From: an uncultured Clostridia bacterium
GTDB taxonomy: Bacteria; Bacillota; Clostridia; Oscillospirales; Ruminococcaceae
DNA length: 5,903 nucleotides
Reading direction: 5' to 3'
NCBI GenBank assembly: GCA_947628385.1
Contig: CANQZS010000117.1
Location: forward strand, 1-5,903
Part shown: positions 1-5,563 of the stretch, piece by piece
Numbering within the stretch: the stretch's first letter is position 1
Layout of the letters: each line of letters opens with the position of its first letter
Program-made: the position numbers and the translations under genes
The notes under the pieces: generated by a model
Database searches by the model: none
What the model saw: only the letters and a program-made list of their open reading frames with translations
Told to the model about the DNA's origin: nothing

Positions 1-6
1 AGGGCG

Positions 7-65
7 CCCCCTTAAACTAACAGCTTATGTTATGTAAGTCTTTTGAAACAGTCCGGTGGACTGTT
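7..65 (-). repeat. Left copy of an inverted, dispersed-type intergenic element
   Basis: This stretch starts with the box CCCCCTTAAACT (7-18). After 28 nt comes a 19-nt palindromic core (47-65, AACAGTCCGGTGGACTGTT). The same box and a 15/19-identical core, separated by 27 nt, lie in inverted orientation at the right end (5846-5903). Matching box, core and spacing make shared origin likely. The core is the centre of a perfect 14-bp stem (41-54 with 58-71, loop GGT). That stem is flanked by T's on its 5' side and A's on its 3' side, so this copy is not a normal intrinsic terminator on either strand. The outer end carries the palindrome GGGCGCCC (2-9). It lies just beyond the rplL terminator. Confidence 0.6.
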
Positions 66-86
66 TCAAAATCAATTTAAATATGT

Positions 87-127
87 AAAAAAACTAACAG
101 CGCGGAAGCGTTATGCTTCCGCGCTGT
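87..127 (-). terminator. Rho-independent terminator of rplJ-rplL
   Basis: A perfect 13-bp stem (97-109 with 115-127, outer end ACAGCGCGG, loop of 5 nt) is followed on the minus strand by TAG and then seven T's (93 down to 87). It starts 22 nt after the rplL stop codon, so the transcript ends directly after rplL and does not run into an rpoB gene here. Confidence 0.93.
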
Positions 128-149
128 ATGTGTTATTCTTGTAAAGCTA

Positions 150-521
150 TTACTTGAGCTCAACAGTTGCACCGGCAGCTTCAAGCTTGGTCTTGATCTC
201 CTCAGCGTCAGCCTTGGAAGCACCCTCTTTAAGTGCCTTAGGAGCAGCTTCAACAAGCTCCTTAGCTTCCTTAAGAGACAGACCGCAAATATCCTTGACA
301 GCCTTGATAACGTCCATCTTCTTGTCGCCAAAGGAAGCGAGGATAACGTCGAACTCGTTTTTCTCTTCGGCAGCTGCTGCACCGCCGGCAGCAGGAGCTG
401 CTGCTGCAACTACAGCGGATACACCGTATTTTTCCTGAATTCCCTCAACCAGCTCATTAAGCTCAAGAATGGTAAGGGTGTCGATAGAATCTAAAATGCT
501 TGTAACTTTCTCAGAAGCCAT
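150..521 (-). CDS. rplL: 50S ribosomal protein L7/L12
   Basis: This 123-aa protein is the mobile stalk protein of the large ribosomal subunit, which recruits and stimulates translational GTPases. Dimers of it bind the C-terminal helix of L10. Three parts are visible: an N-terminal dimerisation region (about 1-32), a flexible Ala/Gly/Pro-rich hinge (about 35-52, poly-Ala with PAAGG), and the conserved C-terminal domain (about 53-123). The latter has the family pattern VIKAVK, GLSLKEAKELVE, KEG and the ending AGATVELK. Length is normal for the family. The ATG at 521 is chosen because AAGGAGA lies 9 nt upstream; the in-frame ATG at 542 lies upstream of that site and would add seven non-family residues. 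It is the second gene of the rplJL unit, 87 nt after rplJ, and is presumably controlled by the rplJ leader. Confidence 0.97.
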   Translation of the reverse strand: MASEKVTSILDSIDTLTILELNELVEGIQEKYGVSAVVAAAAPAAGGAAAAEEKNEFDVILASFGDKKMDVIKAVKDICGLSLKEAKELVEAAPKALKEGASKADAEEIKTKLEAAGATVELK

Positions 522-530
522 GATAATTAA

Positions 531-537
531 TCTCCTT
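531..537 (-). promoter_or_regulatory. Shine-Dalgarno site of rplL (decides the start)
   Basis: The minus strand reads AAGGAGA here, 9 nt before the ATG at 521. An in-frame ATG at 542 lies upstream of this site and cannot use it, so the 123-aa start is preferred. Confidence 0.85.
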
Positions 538-570
538 TTCAAATCAATTTGTTTTAAATACTTAATATCC

Positions 571-587
571 GGACGGTCAAGCCGCCC
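571..587 (-). other. Hairpin in the rplJ-rplL intergenic region
   Basis: On the minus-strand RNA, GGGCGG (587-582) can pair with CCGUCC (576-571) across a 5-nt loop, giving six pairs including one G-U. No T-run follows, so it is not a terminator. A second small hairpin (602-607 with 611-616, loop of 3 nt) spans the rplJ stop codon. Such structures could affect message stability or rplJ/rplL coupling, but that is inference. Confidence 0.4.
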
Positions 588-608
588 ATGTGTGGATCGT
601 ACCGCTTA

Positions 609-1121
609 TCAAGCGGATTCCTCCGCCTGCTTTTTCTCCGAAAGAGCTTGGAGAGTAGCGGCGAGATTCTGCATAGGAGCCTTGAGAGAACCAAGGAGCT
701 GTGCAAGAAGAGTTTCCTTTGACGGGATCTTGGAAAGAGCCACAACGCCCTTTGCGTCATAGATCTCACTGTCGATGAATCCGGCTTTAAGAGTGAACTT
801 GCCGTCGGAATCTTCGGCGTATTTTCCGAGGATACGTGCGGGGGCAGTCTGGTCGCCGTCTGTAACAGCGATAGCGGTCGTTCCCTCAAGAACGTCTGTA
901 AGTCCGTCAAGACCGACGTTCTTTACTGCGAAGCGAAGCATTGAATTCTTTTCAACAAAGTAATTTACGCCTGCCTCTCTCAGATCCTTTCTGAGCTTGG
1001 TATCCTGCTCTACGGTAATGCCCTTGTAGTCAACGATAACGCCTGCTGACGCATTTTTGAGCATTTCAGTAAGAGCCTCGACTCTTGCCTTTTTGGATTC
1101 GAGTATCTTTTCGCTTGGCAT
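609..1121 (-). CDS. rplJ: 50S ribosomal protein L10
   Basis: This 170-aa protein forms the base of the ribosomal stalk: its N-terminal domain binds 23S rRNA with L11, and its C-terminal helix carries L7/L12 dimers. The L10 pattern is clear: the start MPSEKILESKKARVEALTEM, then VIVDYKGITVEQ (about 28-39), LRKDLREAGVNYFVEKNSML (about 43-62), the GTTAIA segment and the C-terminal SLKAPMQNLAATLQAL helix (about 144-160). Length is typical. The ATG at 1121 has a strong GGAGGT site (1136-1131) 9 nt upstream. It is the first gene of the unit with rplL. In Firmicutes the L10-L12 complex represses its own operon by binding the leader, and the required leader structure is visible upstream. Confidence 0.97.
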   Translation of the reverse strand: MPSEKILESKKARVEALTEMLKNASAGVIVDYKGITVEQDTKLRKDLREAGVNYFVEKNSMLRFAVKNVGLDGLTDVLEGTTAIAVTDGDQTAPARILGKYAEDSDGKFTLKAGFIDSEIYDAKGVVALSKIPSKETLLAQLLGSLKAPMQNLAATLQALSEKKQAEESA

Positions 1122-1163
1122 GAAAATTTCACCTCCGAATGTTTCGTTTGCTATTCGGAATTC

Positions 1164-1196
1164 AAAAAAAGAAAACCTTTTCCGGACAGGAAAAGG
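1164..1196 (-). terminator. Attenuator terminator in the rplJ leader
   Basis: The minus strand has a perfect 8-bp stem, CCTTTTCC (1196-1189) with GGAAAAGG (1183-1176), a 5-nt loop, then TTTTC and seven T's (down to 1164). It lies between the promoter and rplJ, 28 nt before the GGAGGT site. It can form only when the antiterminator does not. Confidence 0.9.
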
Positions 1197-1230
1197 CGTA
1201 AGTACACTATTATACTCACCATCTTTTCCT
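1188..1230 (-). promoter_or_regulatory. Antiterminator stem of the rplJ leader
   Basis: In the minus-strand RNA, AGGAAAAG (1230-1223) pairs perfectly with CUUUUCCU (1195-1188). After a small internal loop, GUGAGUA (1219-1213) pairs with UACUUAC (1204-1198), including one G-U, around an 8-nt loop. The 3' strand uses the same bases as the 5' arm of the following terminator, so the two folds exclude each other. Its 5' strand overlaps the last three bases of the CCTGCCGAGG box, which links L10 binding to the switch. Confidence 0.8.
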
Positions 1231-1355
1231 CGGCAGGAATTATGGCTTTACGGCAAGATCGCGGTAACGGGAATATCCCGCCGCATATGCCGGCTGCCGC
1301 CTGCTGTCTTTAGAATTCGATAGCTGTGAATGTGATCTCGACATTCAACCATTAA

Positions 1356-1416
1356 ATTATATCACATATTTGCCCCTATGTCAATAGTTTTTTTAAGATT
1401 TTCAAAAAAATTTATC
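1356..1416 (-). promoter_or_regulatory. Consensus sigma-A promoter of rplJL with UP-like tract
   Basis: The minus strand shows a perfect -35 TTGACA (1384-1379), a 17-nt spacer and a perfect -10 TATAAT (1361-1356). Transcription should start near 1349-1350. The 30 bases upstream of the -35 are A/T-rich, with two runs of seven like bases, as in UP elements of ribosomal promoters. The UP role is inference. Confidence 0.92.
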
Positions 1417-1463
1417 CTTGGGCTGCCGATCCTCGGAGATGTGAAATTTTCTGCGGACGCATA

Positions 1464-1492
1464 TTGAAATCCGTCCGGAAATATGTTATAAT
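1464..1492 (+). promoter_or_regulatory. Sigma-A promoter of the CDF transporter unit
   Basis: A -35 TTGAAA (1464-1469), a 17-nt spacer and a perfect -10 TATAAT (1487-1492) predict a start near 1499. The 5' leader would be only about 40-55 nt, too short for a metal riboswitch such as yybP-ykoY. A perfect 6-bp inverted repeat, CGGACG (1454-1459) and CGTCCG (1472-1477), brackets the -35 and may be an operator. Confidence 0.85.
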
Positions 1493-1537
1493 GTCAGTAA
1501 ATTTTATGAAAGGCGCGGCTTTTACAGGATATGTACA

Positions 1538-2728
1538 GTGCCGCAGTGTATCATTATGATAAGATACCTTACAAAGCGTTTTATCAAGGACAGTGAAAAT
1601 GTTTCCGACCGTACAGTACGGCAGGATTATTGTATTTTCGGAGGGATCCTCGGAGCCGTATGCAATCTGTTCCTGTTCGTATTGAAGCTCGTTATAGGAG
1701 CCATGATGAACAGCATTGCAGTTACCTCCGACGCATTCAACAATCTTTCCGATATGGGAAGCTGTCTGGTGGCTATAATCGGAGCAAAGATGTCCACAAG
1801 GCTCCCCGACAGGGAGCACCCGTTCGGTCACGGCAGGATAGAATATATCTCCTCGCTGATAGTTTCGTTCATAATTCTTCTTGTGGGATTTGAGCTTCTG
1901 CGCAGCAGTGCGGACAAAATGCTCCACCCGGAGGATATGAACCTCAGCATTGTAATGATAATTATCCTGATCGCTTCATTATCGGTAAAACTGTTTATGT
2001 ACTACTGCTACAGCTATATTGCCCGCAAAATAGGTTCCACAGTCATGAAAGCTACCGCCAAGGACAGCATAAATGACGTTATATCAACTTCTGCGGTGAT
2101 CTTATCCGCAATTGCGGGATATTTTCTGCCGTTCAGCATAGACGGCATTGCCGGAGTAGTGGTCGCGGCGTATATCATGTACGGCGGCATAGATCTTGCC
2201 AAGGAAACGATTGATATTCTGCTTGGGCAGCCCCCCTCGGAGGAGGTAACGGATATGCTCAAAGGAATACTTCTCGGCAAGGAGGATATTATCGGGATAC
2301 ACGATCTGATAGTCCATGATTACGGTCCCGGAAGAGTTTTCGCTTCCGTTCATGCGGAGGTAGCGGACGATTCGGATATTATCCATATCCATGAAATAAT
2401 AGACGACGCCGAACATGAGATACTGAACGAAACAGGTATCCAGACGGTCATACACATGGATCCGGTATCGGTAAATGACGAGCACGTCAATGAGATAAAA
2501 AGAGCCGTTACGGAATGTATAGGCTCCATAGACAGCTCCGCCGCGATACATGATTTCAGGATCACCGACGGGCAGAACCATATAAACGTGATCTTTGACA
2601 TTGTGATAAAAAGCACTCACGATCCGTCGGAAATAAAAAGGATCGTCGGAAAAATAACCGAGGGAATAAAGGCAATGGACAACAGATATTATCCTGTGAT
2701 AACGGTAGATGAATTTTTCAATGAATGA
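1538..2728 (+). CDS. Cation diffusion facilitator transporter, probably Mn(II)-type
   Basis: The 396-aa product is an inner-membrane metal/proton antiporter of the CDF family, exporting divalent metal from the cytoplasm. Six membrane segments are visible (about 32-56, 59-85, 103-128, 134-161, 169-196, 198-225), with the family motifs DAFNNLSD (65-72) and HPFGHGRIEY (94-103). Site A residues read N68/D72 in segment 2 and D176/D180 in segment 5. Zn-type members carry HxxxD in segment 5, whereas ND-DD is the pattern of MntE-like Mn exporters, so Mn is the favoured substrate (inference). The cytoplasmic domain has HDLIVHDYGPG and VIHMDP (about 240-308), followed by a second similar domain (about 315-396, IHDFRITDGQNHINVIFD). 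GTG 1538 has AGGA 8 nt upstream. ATG 1556 (390 aa, MIRYLTKRF) fits homologues from memory but lacks a ribosome site. The 3' end overlaps the next gene. Confidence 0.92.
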   Translation: MPQCIIMIRYLTKRFIKDSENVSDRTVRQDYCIFGGILGAVCNLFLFVLKLVIGAMMNSIAVTSDAFNNLSDMGSCLVAIIGAKMSTRLPDREHPFGHGRIEYISSLIVSFIILLVGFELLRSSADKMLHPEDMNLSIVMIIILIASLSVKLFMYYCYSYIARKIGSTVMKATAKDSINDVISTSAVILSAIAGYFLPFSIDGIAGVVVAAYIMYGGIDLAKETIDILLGQPPSEEVTDMLKGILLGKEDIIGIHDLIVHDYGPGRVFASVHAEVADDSDIIHIHEIIDDAEHEILNETGIQTVIHMDPVSVNDEHVNEIKRAVTECIGSIDSSAAIHDFRITDGQNHINVIFDIVIKSTHDPSEIKRIVGKITEGIKAMDNRYYPVITVDEFFNE

Positions 2729-3443
2729 TAATGTACGCTCGGCGGACTGCGGCGGGAGAACGGTGCAGTATGTTCTTACAAGAAAAAAGGTCAAAAACCT
2801 GAATCTCAGGATAAAGCCTGACGGAATGGTCTATATCAGCGCTCCCGCACGCGTTCCTATAAAATATATAGAAGCTTTTATCCGTGAAAAAAGCGAATTC
2901 ATATTCAACAGCCTTGACAAATTTGCTTCAAGGTCTCCGGCATTGAAGCTCCCGTCGGAATTTGAATATCTGCGGAACGGAGATGTTATGCGGCTATGGG
3001 GCAAGGATCTTGTTCTTGATATAACTATCTCCCGATCAGAAAGGGAAGAGATCCGCGCAGATGACAGGATCATGACAGTCCGTTCCTCATCTGAGAGCAG
3101 GATAAGACCGATGATCGAAAAATTCTACTTGGAGCAGACCGAAAGGGTATTTTCGGAAATGAACCGTAAAACATATCTGATGTTCCGTGCAAAGGGCTAT
3201 GACGTTCCGTTTGCAGAAATAAAGCTGCGGAAAATGACCTCCCGATGGGGGAGCTGTCACTACACGGACGGAAGGATCGTGATGAACAGCCGTCTTGTAC
3301 TGTATCCGGATATATGCGCGGCATATGTTTTTGTACATGAGTACGCGCATTTTATATCTCCGGATCACAGCGCGAGATTTTATGAAGTGCTGTCGGACAT
3401 CATGCCCGACTACAGGATCTGTAAAAGACTTCTGAGGGAGTAA
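2709..3443 (+). CDS. YgjP/DUF45-type HExxH metalloprotein (M48-like)
   Basis: This 244-aa soluble protein has no signal peptide or membrane segment. It belongs to the YgjP/DUF45 group of putative zinc metallopeptidases. Near the C-terminus is the family signature: MTSRWGSC (176-183), IVMNSRLVLYP (190-200), then VHEYAH (209-214), with H210 and H214 as metal ligands, E211 as catalytic base and H220 in DHS as likely third ligand, followed by MPDY (232-235). The N-terminal half (RKKVKNLNLRIKPDG, then VYISAP) is the usual beta-rich part. Length is normal. The cellular substrate is unknown. The start overlaps the transporter: ATG 2709 shares 20 nt with it, ATG 2721 shares 8 nt; neither has a clear ribosome site, so translation is probably coupled. 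It shares the transporter's promoter and ends at the terminator 16 nt downstream. Confidence 0.88.
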   Translation: MNFSMNDNVRSADCGGRTVQYVLTRKKVKNLNLRIKPDGMVYISAPARVPIKYIEAFIREKSEFIFNSLDKFASRSPALKLPSEFEYLRNGDVMRLWGKDLVLDITISRSEREEIRADDRIMTVRSSSESRIRPMIEKFYLEQTERVFSEMNRKTYLMFRAKGYDVPFAEIKLRKMTSRWGSCHYTDGRIVMNSRLVLYPDICAAYVFVHEYAHFISPDHSARFYEVLSDIMPDYRICKRLLRE

Positions 3444-3459
3444 TATGCTCCGCGATACG

Positions 3460-3496
3460 CGATCCCGCCGGATAACGGACGGGATCGTTATTTTTT
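3460..3496 (+). terminator. Terminator between the metalloprotein gene and asnB
   Basis: CGATCCCG (3460-3467) pairs with CGGGATCG (3480-3487). The 12-nt loop can close further through CCG/CGG. TTA and six T's follow (3488-3496). It should end the transporter-metalloprotein transcript and separate it from asnB. Confidence 0.85.
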
Positions 3497-3540
3497 CCGG
3501 ATATGACTATTTCCTCCGAATTGCATATAATATATCCGGA
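3496..3540. repeat. Perfect 9-bp inverted repeat bracketing the asnB promoter
   Basis: TCCGGATAT (3496-3504) and ATATCCGGA (3532-3540) are exact reverse complements, 27 nt apart. They enclose the predicted -35 and -10, and the right arm runs into the GGAGGTG ribosome site. A second, offset pair, CCTCCG (3513-3518) and CGGAGG (3537-3542), also targets that site. This could be a two-half operator, or an RNA fold hiding the ribosome site on read-through transcripts. Confidence 0.6.
3503..3531 (+). promoter_or_regulatory. Probable asnB promoter
   Basis: A perfect -10 TATAAT (3526-3531) follows an imperfect -35 ATGACT (3503-3508, 4 of 6 matches to TTGACA) at a 17-nt spacing. Transcription would start near 3538, leaving a leader of only about 14 nt that begins at the GGAGGTG site. 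No T-box motif is seen, although T-boxes control asnB in some Firmicutes. Confidence 0.6.
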
Positions 3541-3551
3541 GGTGCTTTTTT

Positions 3552-5393
3552 ATGTGCGCTATTGCAGGACAGATCCTTCCCGCAGGATATAAAGCGGAAA
3601 AGCTAAGAGAAATATATGAAGATATGTACGGAACAATGACCCGCAGAGGTCCGGATCAGAACGGCTTTTTTATTGAGGAAAACGCCGCGCTTATACACGC
3701 AAGACTTGCAGTGGTAGATCCGGAAAACGGCTTGCAGCCTATGGAGCTCAGACTTGGAGACAAGCATTTCATACTTATTTACAACGGAGAGCTTTATAAT
3801 ACCTATGAACTGAAAAAAGAGCTTTCCGAGCTTGGACATAAATTTGTTACCCGATCGGATACGGAGGTGCTTATTCACGCCTATGCCGAATGGGGCGAGG
3901 ACTGTACGCTCCGTCTGAACGGCATTTTTGCATTTGCGGTCTGGGAAAAACATTCCGGACGGCTGTTTTTAGCCCGTGACAGAATGGGTGTAAAGCCGCT
4001 GTTCTACGCCGTCCGCGACGGCAGCCTGCTGTTCGCTTCGGAAATAAAGACTCTCCTTGCGCACCCGCTTATTGCTCCGGAGATCGACCGTAACGGTCTT
4101 ATGCAGATAATGCTTCTTGGTCCGGGACGCGTGCCGGGAGACGGAGTTTTTAAGGGAATAAAGGAGATACTCCCCGGAGAACAAGGGGTCTTTGACGCAA
4201 AAAGCTCGGTATTCCGCAAAAAAATATATTGGCAGCTTAAAGACAGGGAATTTTCCGACACCTTTGAACAGACCGTTGAAAAGGTTCGTTTTCTTGTGCT
4301 GGATTCTATCGAAAGGCAGCTCGTTTCAGATGTTCCGGTATGTACGTTCCTGTCGGGAGGGCTTGATTCAAGTCTTATCTCGGCGGTGGCGGACAGGTAT
4401 TTCACCAAAAAGGGCGAACGGCTGAAAACCGTTTCGGTAGCTTATAAGGACAATGAAAAATATTTTCATGCAACAAAATTCCAGCCAAACAGTGACGAGC
4501 AATTCATAAAGATAATGAACGATTCCCTGAACGCCGAAAATACGCTTGTACTGATAGATACGCCGGAGCTTGTTTCGGCGCTTTATGAAGCTGTGGACGC
4601 CCGCGATCTTCCGGGAATGGCGGACGTGGATTCCTCGCTGCTTTTATTCTGCAAAGAGATAAAGAAGATAGCCACAGTCGCGCTTTCGGGCGAATGTGCA
4701 GATGAGATCTTCGGAGGGTACCCGTGGTACCGTGATAAAACTATCCGTGAAAGAGAGGGCTTTCCGTGGGCGCAGTCAACGTCATGGCGGGCGGGATTTT
4801 TCCGTCCTGAATTTCTGGAGGGAAGCGATCCGGTAAAGTATGTGGATCTGTATTATCGTAAAACCGTTGACGAGGCTGAAATAATTTCCGGAACGGATAA
4901 GACCGAAGCGCGCATGAAGCAGATGATGTGCTTGAATGTAAAATGGTTTATGCAGACTCTGCTTGACCGCAAGGACAGAATGAGTATGTACAGCAGTCTT
5001 GAAGTAAGAGTTCCGTTTTGCGATCACAGGATAGCAGAATATCTTTATACAGTTCCTTGGGAATTCAAGGATCACAAGGGTTGTGAAAAGGGACTTCTGC
5101 GTGAGGCGATGAAAGGTATTCTGCCGGAGGAGGTATTATGGAGAAAGAAAAGCCCGTATCCGAAAACGCATAATCCGTCATACATGAGGGCTGTTTCCGA
5201 GGAGCTTAAAAAGGTAATAGCCGATCCGGAGTCTTCGCTTCTAAAGCTTGTAAAGAAAGAGGCGTTAGAGGAGCTTATGGTATCGGAAAGCTCTGTTCCG
5301 TGGTATGGTCAGCTTATGAATTCTCCGCAGACGATAGCATATTTTTTACAGCTTAATTACTGGCTGAGCAAATACAAAGTCAGACTTGTTTAA
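3552..5393 (+). CDS. asnB: Asparagine synthetase, glutamine-hydrolysing
   Basis: The 613-aa cytoplasmic enzyme converts aspartate, glutamine and ATP to asparagine, glutamate, AMP and pyrophosphate. The N-terminal class II glutaminase domain (about 2-200) has the nucleophile Cys2, RRGPD (31-35), RLAVVD (51-56), YNGELYN (77-83) and RSDTEVL (101-107). The synthetase domain (about 240-530) has the ATP-binding SGGLDSS (268-274), SGECADEIFGGYPW (379-392) and DRKDRMSMYSSLEVRVPFCDH (472-492 region). FQPNSDEQF (310-318) is, from memory, usual in the roughly 610-aa Firmicutes type. Length is normal and no key motif is lost. One oddity is Ala3 where most members have Gly after the catalytic Cys (MCAIAG rather than MCGIAG). 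The start is firm: GGAGGTG lies 7 nt upstream of ATG 3552. It appears to be transcribed alone; no terminator follows directly. Confidence 0.96.
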   Translation: MCAIAGQILPAGYKAEKLREIYEDMYGTMTRRGPDQNGFFIEENAALIHARLAVVDPENGLQPMELRLGDKHFILIYNGELYNTYELKKELSELGHKFVTRSDTEVLIHAYAEWGEDCTLRLNGIFAFAVWEKHSGRLFLARDRMGVKPLFYAVRDGSLLFASEIKTLLAHPLIAPEIDRNGLMQIMLLGPGRVPGDGVFKGIKEILPGEQGVFDAKSSVFRKKIYWQLKDREFSDTFEQTVEKVRFLVLDSIERQLVSDVPVCTFLSGGLDSSLISAVADRYFTKKGERLKTVSVAYKDNEKYFHATKFQPNSDEQFIKIMNDSLNAENTLVLIDTPELVSALYEAVDARDLPGMADVDSSLLLFCKEIKKIATVALSGECADEIFGGYPWYRDKTIREREGFPWAQSTSWRAGFFRPEFLEGSDPVKYVDLYYRKTVDEAEIISGTDKTEARMKQMMCLNVKWFMQTLLDRKDRMSMYSSLEVRVPFCDHRIAEYLYTVPWEFKDHKGCEKGLLREAMKGILPEEVLWRKKSPYPKTHNPSYMRAVSEELKKVIADPESSLLKLVKKEALEELMVSESSVPWYGQLMNSPQTIAYFLQLNYWLSKYKVRLV

Positions 5394-5413
5394 TGCGTAA
5401 TTCGTAAATTAGT

Positions 5414-5441
5414 GTGGAGTGTTGAGAGTTGAGAGTTGAGA
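5414..5441. repeat. Heptamer tandem repeat (GTTGAGA)
   Basis: Three perfect copies of GTTGAGA (5421-5441) follow one degenerate copy, GTGGAGT (5414-5420). The array starts 20 nt after the asnB stop codon. Such short arrays can change copy number by slippage. No function is apparent. Confidence 0.75.
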
Positions 5442-5563
5442 TGAATTCGCAACGCTTAATGCATATTAAAAAATTATCTAAAATCTAAAGTTATATGATT
5501 CTTAGTAACCAAGTACAATAACACATTATTTTATGATATAGTAGTATTATACGCCGAGAGATT

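Larger units (their letters stand above)
1122..1349 (-). promoter_or_regulatory. L10 (rplJ) autoregulatory leader with transcription attenuator
   Basis: The leader is about 228 nt between the predicted start of transcription and the rplJ ATG. It has the paired L10-leader boxes AGACAGCAGG (1309-1300) and CCTGCCGAGG (1237-1228), which base-pair through GCAGG/CCTGC. Between them, CGGCA (1299-1295) pairs with TGCCG (1255-1251), enclosing a hairpin (1284-1261: GCGG and CGGGA pair with UCCCG and CCGC). Downstream come an antiterminator and a terminator that share bases. This matches the L10 leader family of Firmicutes, in which bound L10(L12)4 favours termination. The boxes and stems are seen; binding by L10 is inferred from the family. 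Confidence 0.88.

Noticed and set aside
154..438. Ala/Ser-rich frame on the plus strand over rplL
   Set aside because: Its composition mirrors the repetitive hinge and biased codons of rplL on the opposite strand.
1493..1537. Mn riboswitch (yybP-ykoY) before the CDF gene
   Set aside because: The predicted leader is about 40-55 nt, far too short, and no such motif is visible.
1412..1927. A 171-residue open frame on the minus strand over the divergent region
   Set aside because: It would cover both the transporter promoter and the 5' end of the transporter gene. Its composition is not protein-like and it lacks a ribosome site.
2102..2794. A 230-residue open frame on the minus strand, antisense to the transporter
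   Set aside because: It lies inside a clear CDF gene, has no ribosome site and its translation shows no recognisable family. It is a frame shadow.
5521..5560. A firm promoter for a small RNA
   Set aside because: TGATATAGT resembles an extended -10, and the minus strand has TATAAT (5551-5546), but neither has a convincing -35 at the right distance. It is kept only as a hint in the RNA finding.
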